DNA of 64,000 nucleotides from Hevea brasiliensis (GCF_030052815.1 NC_079495.1:53980773-54044772), one strand, 5' to 3'; positions 23,609 through 35,996 are shown, counted from the first letter of the stretch. Notes: generated by a model from the sequence alone, not told the origin. A program made the numbers and translations.

Positions 23609-25852
23609 TCAATAATTAATTTATCGAATTCTATTATTTCCTTAGTCAACCTAAGATGTCAACCCTCGATGCAGTCTAGGTGAATTAGGTTTTAATGTTA
23701 CCAATATGTCACATTTGTAGCCTTTTAGTATTGGTACATGTTACCAAATTCATTTCCATGTATATTGCGTTTTATTGCAATTTGTTGAATCCCGGTATAC
23801 TAATTTGACCTAGTTCCCTCGGCTTTCGGGTTTCGATCAAAACTACAAACTTGTAGATCTATGTCTTATTGCACGCAGGGCAATATTTCAAGTCATTCTG
23901 AGTTTACTAGACCAAGTTATGGTCATTTTACTATTGCTGGTCAGAATGTACCAAAATTGGTCACTTTAAGTTATTTTAGGTCATTTTAGGTTCGGCCAGT
24001 TTTTGGACCCGAAATTGTGTAAGCTGTTTGACTTACATATGGTCATTTATGGGCTTTGGTGTCTTCATAAGACTTGTAGATATATGTCTTAACTATCCAT
24101 GGTCAAAATTTCAGGTCAATTGGACCAGTTTTGAGTGAGTTATATCCTAAAAACTAACTGCTGCCCAAATGGTCAATTTTCAGGCCTTAATTGCACTAAT
24201 CCGGATTTGGTCATTTTTCAAGTTATCTTACAAGCAGAATTTTGGTAAGCTTCCTTCATGAGAGTTGGCACATTTTGTGCCTAGTTTCACCTCCAATTGG
24301 TCTCATACCAATTGGAGCCACAAACTTAAGGTTCTAGGCCCATAACATAAACTGCCCTATTGCATTTTATTCATTACTCATCAAAGGTCACTTTTAACAC
24401 TTACCAAACCACACATTCATGCCAATTTCTGGTTTGTATCCTAACCTAAACACATTTCACAACATATTTTTGGTCATTTTGGCAGCTTATAATCACACTC
24501 AACATGTACCATATAGTGCAGAATTTTTCAAGCTCAAATTACAACAATTCAATCACCTAACCTAGCTCATTTACATGTCTAACCTCACACCATCATACAT
24601 ATACCTAAGCTGCCATAACAACTACCACAATTCAACATTAATATTCCATAAACCAAACATGAAATAAGATTTTTATGGTTCACCAAATCAAGCTGCCGAT
24701 TCATAGATCACACTCCATTATTTTCCAAGCTTCCAAATTGAAGTACGCATTGACATATACTTAATATACATCACCCAAATAAATTCCTACACACATAAAC
24801 ACTTAATTAACCCTTTAATCTACCATTTACAAGCAAGAATAAACTGCCCTCAAGGAGTTTCCATGGCTGCCAAAAATACACCTCTCCCTTTAAACATCAA
24901 ACCTCAAAAATCTCTCCATAATTCAAGTACCCATAACATCCTTATAAACTTTAATGAAGCAATAATCAAAAACACAAACTTACCACTTTGGAAACTCTTC
25001 AAAATCTCTCCAAAACTTGGTCTTCTTGTTGCCTATCTACTGCCCAAGGTGTATGGACAATCTTTAATGAAGGAAAGTAGGAAGAAAGGAGTTTAGATCA
25101 AGCTTGCAAGGAGCTTGGCCATGGAGGAACTTGAGAGAAGAAAAGGATTCGGCTGGTTCTGGTTTGGGAGGTTGAAGAAGATGAAAATATTCTACCCAAA
25201 TTAAGCTTTAGTGGTCCACTTAAAGGAGTTAGTGGAGCACTATGTGGGAATTAAATCATTGTTTATTCTAAAGTTTCATTTCTCCACATTTAACTCCCAA
25301 TTTTTGCTATTTACATTAGGTACTGCCAATTTAATTTTTCATGACATTTTACAAGTGTAATATCATGTATTTTTAATGGAAATTTAGGTCAAAAGACAAC
25401 TCGGGGTGTCAAATGACCACAATGCCGCTGTTCGTGTTGCATTCCCGATTTTTCGGTAACACCAGATTTTGTCCGTTTTTCGATTTTTTACTTTTCTTTG
25501 CACTAATTTATTAATTTTTATTTGATATTTATAATGGCATTTATACTTTAATAGGTGTCTATTTAAGTCCTAAAAAATATTTTTCAGGGTTCCCTGCGGT
25601 CCAGGGCTAGTCAACAGTCCACGCCGTGACTTCCCGGTACGATCACCCATCGCTAGGGTTCTCGGCTCGCTTAACTTGGTTACATTTCTTTGCTATTATT
25701 TTTCCTTTGTTTTTCTTGTATTTTATTTTCTTGTATTTCATTATTTTATGTCTCCTCACTCATATCGAAGTGTAGTTCTAGGCATCCTAGCTGTCCGGAC
25801 AACACTAGTCATTGGAACAGTAGAACACACTATCGAACTTAGGGGTGTTACA
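23609..25852 (-). repeat. 3' LTR of G3 (family C), truncated
   Basis: On the minus strand it begins TGTAACACCCCTAAGTTCG at 25852 and runs 2244 bp. It is cut before the stem-loop region present in sister LTRs. It has a donor-like GTG/GTAAGT (GT at 24982-24983, minus strand) and the family modules around 23900-24330. Plus-strand frames 24863-25096 and 25676-25873 are antisense to it. Confidence 0.87.
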
Positions 25853-25855
25853 ATT

Positions 25856-25866
25856 CTCCCCCCCTT
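25856..25866 (-). other. Polypurine tract of G3
   Basis: The minus strand reads AAGGGGGGGAG, three bases from the LTR start TGTAACA. This is the expected plus-strand primer. G10 has AAGGGAGGGAGA in the same place. Confidence 0.8.
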
Positions 25867-25898
25867 AAAATAAATTCGTCTCGAAATTTTACCTGGCA

Positions 25899-26942
25899 TT
25901 AGTCTCTAAACAGCTGTGGGTGCTGTCTCCTCATATCCTCTTCACGTTCCCAAGTAGCTTCCTGGCCTGAATGATGGTTCCACAGCACTTTAACCAGGTG
26001 TATCTGTTTGTTCCTCAGCTGCTTCACCTCATATGCCAGAATTTCTATGGATTCTTCATCATATGAGAGGTCTGGATTTACCTCAATCTCTTCAACTGAT
26101 AGTACATGAGATGGGTCAGATCTGTATCTCCTTAACATAGACACGTGAAAGACACTGTGTATCCTTGCTCACTCCGGAGTTAATGCCAACCGATATGCCA
26201 AAGGACCCACTCTTTCCAGAATCTCATATGGTCCGATGAAACGAGGACTCAGTTTCCCCTTTCTGCCAAATCTCATAATCCTCTTCCAAGGAGAAACTTT
26301 GAGGAATACCTTATCACCCACTGCATATTCAATATCTCTTCTCTGCAGACCAACATAGGACTTCTGATGGTCTGATGCAGCCTTGAGTCTATCTCTGATC
26401 AATCTGATCTTTTCCTCTATCTGCTGAACAATTTCTGGCCCAATCATCTTCCTTTCACCTACTTCATCCCAACATAGGGGAGTTCTGTACTTCCTGCCAT
26501 ACAAAGCTTCATATGGAGGCATTCCAATGCTTGATTGGTAGCTGTTGTTATAAGCAAACTCAATCAAAGGCAAGTGTGTATCCCAACTACCTTCAAACTC
26601 AATCACACAAGCCCGTAGCATATTCTCCAATATCTGAATTACCCTCTCAGACTGGCCATCTATCTGTGGGTGGAATGCCGTGCTGAAGTTCAATCTAGTT
26701 CCTAGGGCTCTCTGAAGACTACCCCAGAATCTAGAAGTGAACCTAGAATCTCTGCCTGATACAATCGATACTGGCACTCCATGTAGTTTTACAATCTCAT
26801 TTATGTACAATCTGGCCAATCTTCCCAGGCTATAGTCCATCCGGACTGGCAAAAAGTGAGCAAACTTGGTTAGTCTATCAACTATAACCCATACTGCATC
26901 ATGACTATTCTGTGTCCTTGGAAGTCTCATCACAAAATCCAT
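25899..26942 (-). pseudogene. pol: G3 integrase core, GPY/F and chromodomain (one stop)
   Basis: The rve core starts at MDFVMRLP (26942). First acid is in VIVDRLTK. The second motif reads SGRDSRFTS where the family has SDRD, so a catalytic Asp is lost. Glu is kept in GQSERVIQ. The GPY/F domain is FIGPYEILERVGPLAYRL. A TGA at 26169-26171 follows LTPE. In the same frame comes a C-terminal chromodomain (YEVKQLRNKQIHLVKVLW, then ATWEREEDMR) ending at 25899. Chromodomains of this kind direct chromovirus integration toward methylated-histone chromatin. The N-terminal zinc domain is absent. Confidence 0.92.
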
Positions 26943-27914
26943 AGTTATCTATTCCCTTATAATATTTCATAGGGTGCCACTTGTATGCTAGCTTGACACT
27001 TATTAATGTATACAAATTCTGTTAGTGGGATGTGTCTGTCCCATCTCCCCTCGGATTCAATGATACAAGTTCTCAGTATATTCTTGAGGGCTTATCATAT
27101 ATTACAAGTTATTATTATCATTTCAATTCATTATTTATAGAAACTCAATGAGTTTCAAAATTTACCTGAATCACTTGTTTCGACTGTCCATCCGTCTGAG
27201 GATGACAAGTCGTACTGATATCTCTAAGCTTATAGCAATTACTGTGGTACAGGTAATTCACATTAATGTAACCGAGTCACTGACTCTAGCTACCTTACAA
27301 GTGTAGTCGTTTGATAGGCTAGTTCTAAAGTTTTAAATTTCTTACTAGAATTTTCACATTTATTTTCCGTAATAGTACTCTATTCGGGCGCAACTGTATC
27401 AATTTATAGATTACTTACAATTATTCTTAATTTATTGTACCACGAGGAAGCACGTAGCTCTACATAATAATCCCGTGTCGGTACTGTAATTTGCAGCTTA
27501 CAATACAAACATCGAGAACATTATATAGTTACTACGTTATAACCTCATGGACTAGGTTTTCTAACATCTTATCTTTCTCGAATCCACTAATATCCTAAAC
27601 CGATTCTGATTATAATATCCATTAATAATTACAAATAGTAACATCTTTGCCCTTATCTAGAGCAATTCTATTACTGTAACTTACTTTTAGGTCCTTTTGC
27701 CTTACATTAAGTAGGCTCGCCAATTAGCTTTATAATTTATGGTATGTTAGAAAATACTTGTCGTCGATAAACTCTTTCAAAACTAATTTCACTTATTATC
27801 AAAATCCTTATCTTAAAGGACTAATTACTAATGCATCAAAATTTATTCCCCTGTAAAGGAATAACAACAAAACATATAATTCTAACACTAATATAAAAGT
27901 ATGCAGACACCCGA
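26943..27914 (-). pseudogene. Mosaic segment of G3: eroded protease-to-integrase remnant
   Basis: This replaces most of RT and RNase H. At its start (near 27910) is a degraded second protease loop, and near 27080-27235 are integrase pieces in shifting frames: ISTTCHPQTDGQSKQVIQ, then LKNILRTCIIESEGRWD and IQVAPYEIL. The middle has no clear frame. The same segment occurs in G10 (60321-61308) and its first part in G9 (55061-55380), with the same order and high similarity. About 77 AT-rich bases split the integrase piece after VIQ. Confidence 0.75.
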
Positions 27915-28760
27915 TCAAACAATACATAAACGAAGAGTGCCATCCTTCTTCTTAACAAACAATACTAGCGCTCCCCATGGTGACACACTAGGGCGGATGA
28001 AGCCCTTTTCAAGTAGTTCTTGCAACTGTACCTTCAACTCCTTCAACTCTGCTGGTGTCATTCTGTATGGTTTTATGGAGATTGGATCCACACCAGGCAT
28101 AAAATTAATTTCAAATTGCACCTCTCTTTCCAGAGGTAATCCTGGCAATTCATCAGGAAACACATCTGGAAAGTCATATACTGTAGGGATGCCCCTCAAT
28201 GTTGGACTCCCCACTTGGGTGTCTACCACATGTGCCAAGTATGCTTCACACCCCTTTCTGATCATTTTTTTGGCTAGTGCAGTCGAAACAATGTTTGATG
28301 GCAATAGCTGCCTCTCCCCATGTATTACCACATCACTGTACTGAGGGAGACCAAAAGTGACTGTCTTCAGCCTACAGTCAATCATGGCGTGATGCCTGGC
28401 TAACCAATCCATGCCCAAGATGATATCATAATCTCTGAAGGGCATTTCAATGAAATCAGATAGAAAAGTGTGTCCTTGGATCACCAAAGGACAATCCCTA
28501 TACATCCTATTAACCCTGACCTCCTGTCCTAGCAGACTTGTTACTAGCACCTCAAAGTCCATTTTTATACATGGAACAGTAAAGCAATCAATGATGCTAG
28601 CACTCATATAAGAATTGGTAGAACTCGGATCAAATAACACAAACACATCTTGATTAAAAGTTGAAAAGGTACTAGCCACAACATCAGATGTCTCGACTTC
28701 TTCTCTCTGTCTCATTGCGTAGACTCTGACTGGAACACTGTCTTGTTCTGATTGTTTCAC
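27915..28760 (-). pseudogene. pol: G3 protease and RT N-terminus
   Basis: The 281-codon open frame has VLFDPSSTNSYMS (active-site Gly replaced by Ser), YDIILGMDWLARHH, then FPDVFPDELPGLP, the REVQFEINFMPG linker, [11 protein letters not shown] and [14 protein letters not shown]. The expected DYRQLN does not follow. The sequence switches at the shared bases GTATTG into the mosaic segment. The same switch is found in G9 at about 55058. Confidence 0.88.
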
Positions 28761-28938
28761 TGCGCCTTGGCTGCCTGTTGGGCTACCTCTACCCCTGCCT
28801 CTACCTCTGCTGGGTGGTTGTGAACCTCTGGTGATAGGGCTTTGAACTAACCCTTCAACAGTAGTAGAAGGTGGTCCAACTCTACGGGTACTGGTGCAGT
28901 CCTTGGCAAAGTGTCCTATGCCTCCACAGTTATAACGG
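28761..28938 (-). pseudogene. gag: G3 gag C-terminus with CCHC knuckle, cut
   Basis: Same frame as the protease. It holds the remnant YNCGGIGHFAKDC, with the first Cys removed by the junction, followed by a Gly/Arg/Ser-rich linker into MRQREEVETSDV. The capsid region is missing, because G4 LTR sequence begins immediately upstream. Confidence 0.82.
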
Positions 28939-31299
28939 TGTTAAATTATGATCATTTGAGGTTTATTTAGTTTGAATTGACATTGGGTTGATGAATGGAA
29001 GTAACGAAATGGTAGGATTAGGGAAAATTACAAACTTTGGTGTTTGAAAATTGTGGGTTTTGTGCTAGGAAGTGCCATTGATATGTCAATACTAAATTAT
29101 AGTCATTTTGGGTGAATTAAATGTGAATTGAGGTTAGTTAGAGGGAATAATTGAAGAAATAAAAATTTTAAACCTAGGGCAGAATTTGAACACTGAGTTG
29201 AGTGTGTTTAACAGCCCATAAATTGAGCTACACTACTGCAATTGGTGTGAAACCAATTGGAAATGAAACTTAAGACATAGGGCTAGAATTTTCATGAAGA
29301 GACCCACCCCAGAAACTACCCAGAAATTGCCTAAACCTTGGCTTGAACTTAGAGACACAATTCTAGAACTTGCAGAATTTGATCATATGAACAGTAAAAT
29401 TTGCATGGCCATAACTCTCTCTAGAAAACTCTGATTTAGGCAATTCTTGAACCGATGGAAACCTAAGACATAGTAAAACATTTCATATGAAGAACTTGAG
29501 GCCAAATTATGGACTTAACCCAATTAAATTGCTAAGCAAATTTGAATTATCGAATCTGCAGAACTTCAAATTTACCATATGAATAGTAAACTTTGCATTG
29601 CCATAACTCTCTCTAGAAAACTCCGATTTAGGCGATTCTTAAACCGATGGAAACCTAAGACATAGTAGAACATTTCTTATGAAGAACATTAGACCAAATT
29701 ATGGACTTAACTTGATCAAATTGCTGAACAAAGTTAGATTGATAAATCTGCCAGAGCTGATTCTGCAGCATGAACAATGACGTGAACAGTAAATGTATTT
29801 TGGTCATAACTTGAGCTACACGGCTCCGGATTAGGAGATTAAAAAAAAAATAATAATAAAGTTAAGACCTAAATGAACAATTTTCATGAAGAACACCTCA
29901 CCAAATTATGATCAAAACTAGGTAAAAATTGGGTTCAAAGATTAGGGCACCAAGCTGTCCCAAAACCAAAATATTCTAAAATTTTCAAAGCTAACTTGGG
30001 ATGCATTAGACATGCATGTAATGAGTTCTTGGCAGCAATTGAGATTGGTATTGAGGTATTCTATTTGTGTATTTTCAGTAGAAAAAGAAGTTGGAACGGA
30101 CAAGGAGAAGTAGATAACAAGAAAGGAGAGCATTGAAGGTTTGTGCACAACTAACATTTTCTTCGTTTTTAAACTTGTAAATTGCTTGGAATGGGTTTAT
30201 TTGAATGAGTTTGCTTTGAACAAGTTTAATTTGACTGAAATATGATTTTTCTTTTGCATTTAAGAAATTTGGGTGTTGCCACCTTTATATGGACATTATG
30301 ATGAATTTATATATGTTTATTGGTTTATAAATGTGATTGTTGAGTGGAAAATTTTTGGAAACTATTTTGAAACCACAATTAGCATGACAGTCCCTTTCGG
30401 AATTCCCCAATAGTAACGGCTACTTGGGGTTGATAATTGATATTGATTTTGTCTCCCATTAATAATGGTTAGTGGGGTAAGACTACATGAGTACTCATTA
30501 GCTAGCTAGCCCTTCCCTCATTAATAACGGTTAGTGAGGTTGAGATTGCTTTGTCGTGGTGTACAACACGGCACTGATCGTGAAATTTTGTGTCATGGCC
30601 TAAACCGTGTGTTGATGTTGGCAACACTAATGCTTTGTGTATTGTGATTTATGAAGTATGATTTCTCATTTGAAATGTTATTCAAATAAATGGCTCTTAT
30701 GAACTTAGAACTATTGTGAAGTTTTCATGCTTAAGAAAAATGTGATTTATTATGCTTTGACAAATTGTGTTTTAACTTAAGTTTTAAAGTTATTAGTTGT
30801 GCACCACTGAGTGATATACTCAGCGATAGCTTCTTTATGCTGTCATAGGTAAGGGAAAGGAGAAGGCTACTGAGTGAGAGACTTGGAAGCAGCATTTTGG
30901 GTATTGTTTGTGAGTATATATTGTAGGTATACCCCAGTAATTTCCTTTTGATGTATTTTGCACATATATGTATGGATGTACGAACATTGAGCAGTTTGTA
31001 TTTAAAAGCATTGCATTGCTATCACATTTTGAGTTTGTAACTATTTTGTATTTTACTTTGAGACTTATGAAAATGTAACTTTTGCAATATTTAGTCTATC
31101 ATTATTTCCAATGAATGTTTACATGAAATTTTAACTATTCTCATGCAGTTTTCCGCAAAAGAATTGATAAGATAAAAAGCTATGGTTTGTATTAAAATCC
31201 TTTGTAGCATAACTAATGGGTTATCGGTAGGTGGAGTTCGGTGATTCATTAGGTATGCTACGGGAACATGTCGTGCCTTACAAGGGATAAGGTGTGACA
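28939..31299 (+). repeat. G4: LTR (family B), 5' truncated
   Basis: It matches the G7 LTR (42746-46043, opposite strand) and ends AAGGTGTGACA at 31299 with no PBS after it, so it is a 3' or solo LTR. The first third is missing. It contains a 192 bp tandem duplication (29389-29770) and the exon-like block 30079-30138. Stem-loops are CTGAGT 30807-30812 with ACTCAG 30818-30823, followed by GATAGC/GCTGTC. T1 sequence follows directly at 31300. Confidence 0.86.
29389..29770 (+). repeat. 192 bp tandem duplication of an LTR module
   Basis: Two adjacent copies begin GAACAGTAAA (29389) and GAATAGTAAA (29581). Each runs through CCATAACTCTCTCTAGAAAA, CCTAAGACATAG and CTGCAGAAC or a related end. A third, more diverged copy follows from about 29773. 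The opposite-strand G7 LTR has the same arrangement, so the duplication predates the split of these two copies. Confidence 0.88.
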
Positions 31300-31300
31300 A

Positions 31301-31756
31301 GAAGCGACGACAGAAAAGGCAGAATTTGAGGAACAAGAAACACGATGGGAAAAGGAAAAGAATTTTCTCCAAAGTGCAATAAGAGAGGCGGGAATTCGGA
31401 ATGGTAAGTTGCAAGAAAAAATGAAATACCAGGAGATACTCATGGAAGAATATAAACAAGATGGCAAAAAGAAGAAGCTTGAACTAAAGGAGCAAGCACA
31501 GCTTATCAATGACGTTTTGAAGGAGTGTGCTAAAGAAAGAAAAGAAAAAGAAAGACAAGCTACCCTCCATCAAGAGCTGAGATAAAATGTTGACCGGCTA
31601 GAAAGAATGATTGCGCAAGGAAAACAAGAGCTCCTGCCAGAATCTGAATACGCCTTGAAAACATTCAACCCTGCTCGACAAGAAGAAAGACTCTACGAAT
31701 ACCTCAAAAGATGCTATCACATTCTAAAAAGTCTCCCTGAGCCTAGGCGATTGTAA
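31301..31756 (+). pseudogene. T1 upstream ORF fragment, coiled-coil-like
   Basis: 152 codons in one frame with a single TAA at 31583-31585. The protein is very rich in Glu, Lys and Gln with heptad-like spacing (for example KKKLELKEQAQLINDVLKE), which suggests a coiled coil. It ends YLKRCYHILKSLPEPRRL. The start is lost at the G4 LTR junction. Tat-type elements often have an extra ORF before gag, and this is probably its C-terminal part. The function is unknown. Confidence 0.6.
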
Positions 31757-32177
31757 AAGATATACTATGTATGAGCTATTTGATTAATGAATCACTTTGG
31801 GCCGTTGTTTAGCAAAATTGTGCATGAATAGTATGACTCCTGTAGGAACTATCCTCGCTAGGGTTATATGAAAAGACGAATGTACCATATGGACAAGTAT
31901 CATAGACACGCATTCGATCCAGTCATTCACCGTTAGACTATCGAGCGATGCCATGATAAAATTGATGCAATTATCCTTCTACAGTTTCCATTCTTGGCTT
32001 TCATACGCCACCGTATCCTTTGTTCAAGTCAGGACCTTTAGTTTTTAACAAAATTTGAAATTCATTTAATGATTTCTCCCACATGAAATTAACATTGCTT
32101 CAAGCAAAGCAAGCCTGACCGAACAAGCAGTTCGACTAAGACGAGTGTACTTAACAAGATCACAAACGAAGAAGATA
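31757..32177 (+). other. T1 spacer between upstream ORF and gag
   Basis: No conserved frame is seen in these 421 bases. It lies between the stop of the coiled-coil ORF and the gag ATG at 32178 and is taken as internal spacer of T1. Confidence 0.5.
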
Positions 32178-33994
32178 ATGGAAGATTAAGAACAAGTCAA
32201 GAACCTACAAGGACAAGTCTTTGAATTAAGAGATCAAGTCTCAGAGCTCATGAAACTGATGAAAGAGATATCCCAAAACAAGCCTCCATCAGAACCAAAT
32301 TTGCCATTACCTCCCCCACTACCTACGACGGTTGATTCACACCAAGCTTCAACCTCTTTCACTTTTCAACCACCCATTCCGGATCCTACAATCACTGTCA
32401 ATCTGACTCTCCCAAATAATGACTTACCTTTTCCCTATTACCCGACAGTCTCAAATGCTGAGTTACACCATTCTATCCCATTCCCTCCAATCCAACCTAC
32501 CCCTTATTTCCCAAGTGGGGGAATAGCTCATGCAGTAGGAGGGGAAAGTAAAAAAAGAGAGAATGAGAAGTTATCCACTCTAGAAGAGAGACTAAGAGCG
32601 ATTGAGGGATTAAATATGTATGGCCCAGTAGATGTATTGTCGCTGAGATTGGTACCAGATGTGGTGGTGCCACCAAAGTTCGAAGTTTTAGATTTCGACA
32701 AATATAATGGAAATTCAGATCCTCGCATCCATCTGGCAACTTATATCGCCAAGATGTCAGCCCTTACAGAAGATGATAGACTTCTGGTCCACTTCTTCCA
32801 TGAGAGTCTCTCCGGGGCAGCCCTGAGATGGTGCATTCAACTGGATAGGAGCAAACTGCGCTCCTGGAAAGATTTGGCCGATGCTTTCCTGAAACAGCAT
32901 AAATTTAACTGTGACGTCGCCCCCACAAGGAGAGACCTCTAAAATCTGGTACAGAGAGAGAGGGAAAGTTTTAAAGAGTATGCCCAGAGATAGAGAGAGA
33001 AAGCAGCAGAGGTATACCCTCCGGTTACTGACAATGAACTCTGCTCTCTATTCATTAAGACGTTAAAAGCTCTGTATTTCAATATGATGATTGGAAACAC
33101 CTTCAACAGCTTCTCAGACATCATCCAAGCTGGTGAAAGAATTGAGGCTAACTTAAGGTTAGGACGGTTGCAGGAGTTGACTGAGAATCCTGCAAAGAAA
33201 ACCACCAGTTTTGGAAAGAAGAAAGAAGGTGATGTGCACTCCATCACTCGACAAACCCAACCCCCATTCTCTCAGAATAACTTTTGGCCATACCTTCATA
33301 CTCAAGGCCCAATAATAGCTAACATTCCATCCCCTTTTCCAAATTATCTTCACCCTCGCCCACAATATCCACCACAAGCAGCATACTAACCCAGACCGCC
33401 TGCTCAACCTGTTCAACCAAGACCACCTCCTCCTCAAAATAATCTTAGAACACAGAGAAACCCTGATCCACCTCTCCCTCTTCCGCTTAGTGAAATATAC
33501 CGATACCTCCTCGGTATAAATCAGATAGTGCCTATTCCCCTGGACCCAATTTAGCCACCATATCCTAGGTGGTATGACGCTAGTGCCCGAAGTGAATATC
33601 ATGGCGGGGCACTCGGGCACTCAACTGACAACTGTGGAGCTCTCAGGGGAAGAGTACAGGCCCTGATCAGAAATGGTTGGCTAAAAATTGAAGGAAACAG
33701 TTCTCTCCCCAATGTCACTTCAAACCCATTGCCCAATCATGGTATGGGCAATAGCGTGAATATGATAGACTCTGAAGAAGAAAGGTCAACCTTGGAGGTA
33801 GATCAACTAATTCCTCACTTTGAGGAAATTTTTGCAATGGAAATGAGGGAAGGTTACCTCTGCCCTTAAACACTGGGGTCTGAAAATGATGAAGGATGCC
33901 CTTATCACGGAGGAGCGGCTAACCACAAGCTACGAAACTGTGAGAAGTTCAAGCAAGAAGTCTGGAGGATGCTGTCACTCAAAACTTTGAGATG
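32178..33994 (+). pseudogene. gag: T1 gag (broken)
   Basis: The start is set at the ATG 32178-32180, in frame with the open part. Stops lie at 32187-32189 and 32940-32942, and later at about 33387, 33553 and 33867. The capsid core shows DKYNGNSDPRIHL, FFHESLSGAALRW and LADAFLKQHKFN, then NTFNSFSDIIQAGERIE. A proline-rich region precedes two Cys/His patches. The first is degraded (YHGGALGHSTDNC; the leading Cys is Ser). The second reads CPYHGGAANHKLRNC. Confidence 0.85.
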
Positions 33995-35166
33995 TCAGTA
34001 GAGACTGAGGTTGGAAGGCGAAGTGAACACAACCAGGTCTGGCCAGAATGCCTCCACTTTCCATCCCAGATTAACCTTTTCTGCTCCCAGCGCACCAATA
34101 CCACCACCACCAATAACTGTCATCCGAACCTCACCTCAACTCCCAATCACCAACACCCACACAATACCTTGGAATTACAATCTCCAGGTAATTTACTCAA
34201 GGTGCTTCCAGCAGCACTCTATCTCCTACCCTCAACCATGCCCAAGTTCAACTAATCACCCCTCCCAAACCATGCTTTACCTCCCATGAGCACTTTAAAA
34301 TGACTTATGCCTGACCCTCTAATGACGCTACTCCCCAATCAAACCCAAAAACAACTAGTAACTTCTTCCCGCCAGAGCAAGAGATAGAATTTATAACCCA
34401 AAGTGGGAGATGTAACGGGAATGAAGAGAGGGAAAAGAAGAAGAGGAAAGTAAAAATGGGAGAGCTACTAGAGGACACGGAGGAGGGAGCTGAGAAAATT
34501 GAGAAAGGAGAACCTACTGAACTAAGGGGAGAAGAGGAACTGTTGCTTCAAATAATGAAGCAGATTGAATATGATGTTATCGAGCAACTGAAGAAGACGC
34601 CTGCTCAGATTTCATTACTGTCACTGATTTTGAGCTCGGAAGTGCATCGCCAAGCCCTGCAAAAGATTCTGGATCAGGCCTTTGTGAACCCCGATATCAC
34701 ACCGAGGCAATTCGAGAAAATAGTTGGGCAAATACAGGCATCCAGTTTCATCACTTTCTCGAAAGAGAAGATAGACCCGGCTGGCTTGAAGCACACCAAA
34801 GCTTTGCACGTGACAGTCAAATGTAAGGGGTGCATAATCGCCAAAGTCTTGATTAACAACGGATCTGCTCTTAACGTCTTACCCAATGCCACCCTGGAAA
34901 GACTACCTGTTGATCGATCAAATATGCGCCAAAGTACCTTGGTGGTAAGAGCCTTTAACGGTACAAGAAGGGAAGTACTCAGGGACATCGATTTGCCACT
35001 TCAAGTCGAGGCATGTATTTTCAACGTCACATTCCAAGTGATGGATATTGAGCCAGCTACACCATGCTACTAGGGAGACCCTATATCCATTCAGCAAATG
35101 TTGTACCTTTGACCCTGCACCAGAGAATTAAATACATCATGGGCGGCAGGATCATCACAGTAAGGG
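33995..35166 (+). pseudogene. pol: T1 gag-protease linker and protease (catalytic Asp lost)
   Basis: The linker (34000-34440) is proline/threonine-rich with stops. A 205-codon open frame starts at 34456 with an acidic segment, then ISLLSLILSSEVHRQAL and the protease. The active-site loop reads VLINNGSALNV (Asn codon 34855-34857), where Tat-type proteases have an Asp in LIDNGSALNV, so it should be inactive. A frameshift near 35068 separates it from the LGRPYIH-like continuation. Confidence 0.84.
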
Positions 35167-35705
35167 GTGGAAGAAGCCATGCTGGTCACCAAGCTGCAAT
35201 CAGTTCCTTATGTGGAAACAATTGAAAAGTCCTTGGAAAGTTATTTCCAGGCACTAGAGCTACAGGAAACTACCCTGAGGGAAGAAGAGGCTACGGCTAT
35301 AGTGGCAAAAGTGATGCTTAAAAGTGGCTACGAGAAGGGAAAGGGATTGGGTGCCGCATTGCAGGGAATTATCGAACCTATACCGGCTATTCAGAAGATC
35401 GGCTACTTCGGTTTGGGGTTTGAGGAAGATGCTATCATGGATGGGAGATTCTGGATAAGGAATATGCTCCGGGATCAAAGGTTTGACCAAAAGGTCGAGA
35501 AAGTGAAAGTTATCCCGAAAATTACTGATGTCTTCACCAAGCCGATCATCGAGAATCTGGAGGAAGGTGAAGGACTTACCAAAGAGCCTTCCATTGATGT
35601 CATACAACTGGACTCCCTATATGAAGCCCTAATCTCACCAATTGCTGAGGGGCAAGAGCTGGATAATTGGGTAGCAGAAGACATTTCTGTGCTCAATCTC
35701 GAGTA
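35167..35705 (+). pseudogene. pol: T1 protease-RT linker with G-patch-like motif
   Basis: 179 open codons from 35167 to the TAA at 35703-35705. It contains MLKSGYEKGKGLGAALQGI near 35310-35370, resembling the G-patch stretch found between protease and RT in Tat/Athila elements, then GFEEDAIMDGRFW. The last part is acidic. It uses the same frame as the protease open part. Confidence 0.8.
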
Positions 35706-35996
35706 AAGTACATTTTTTATCTACACTTAATCATTTTGTCCATGGTGACAAGTGTAATATTGTAAATGGGCCCTTTTTTTTATGATAAACGAATTAATGA
35801 ATTAATAGCACATTTTGTATCCAATTTTTTCTTATAATATACTCCACTTTCGTTTCTTCAGGACCATTTATCAATTCACACCTAATAATTCAATTGACTC
35901 AGAAATTCCTCATGTTAATTTCGAAATTCCCGTAACTGCCATAACTTCAAGTGATTCTGAAGAAGAACTTTTAGAAGAAAAGGGTGAAAGAGATGA
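35706..35996 (+). pseudogene. pol: T1 start of the pol second frame, cut by G5
   Basis: A spacer of about 150 bases is followed by a frame with YQFTPNNSIDSEIP and an acidic run (SSDSEEELLEEKGE), typical of the region ahead of RT in Tat-type elements. The spacer after the gag-pro stop recalls the intergenic region that some Ogre/Tat elements splice out. That is inference only. The sequence stops at 35996, where TGTAGCACCG begins. Confidence 0.65.

Larger units (their letters stand above)
23609..28938 (-). mobile_element. G3: Ty3/gypsy chromovirus, truncated at both ends
   Basis: Minus-strand order is gag knuckle (cut), protease, RT N-terminus, eroded mosaic, integrase, chromodomain, PPT and 3' LTR (cut). 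Both breakpoints (23608/23609 with G2 and about 28938/28939 with G4) lack LTR termini, so they arose by deletion or rearrangement and not by clean insertion. The chromodomain places it in the chromoviruses, and with the LTR length and family PBS the Tekay/Del lineage is likely. Confidence 0.86.
31300..35996 (+). mobile_element. T1: Tat/Athila-type Ty3/gypsy element, left piece
   Basis: It carries a charged 5' ORF fragment, gag with Tat-type Cys/His patches, protease, a G-patch-like protease-RT linker and the start of pol. At 35996 the LTR G5 begins. The same element resumes at 49228 with the YMDD box of RT, so about the N-terminal half of RT is lost. Its own LTRs are not in the window. The lineage call rests on the KCKGCII...NGSALNV protease and the GYEKGKGLG linker, which I know from Tat/Ogre-type elements. 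Confidence 0.82.

Noticed and set aside
33159..33620. 153-codon minus-strand ORF
   Set aside because: Antisense to T1 gag proline-rich region; no recognisable domain.
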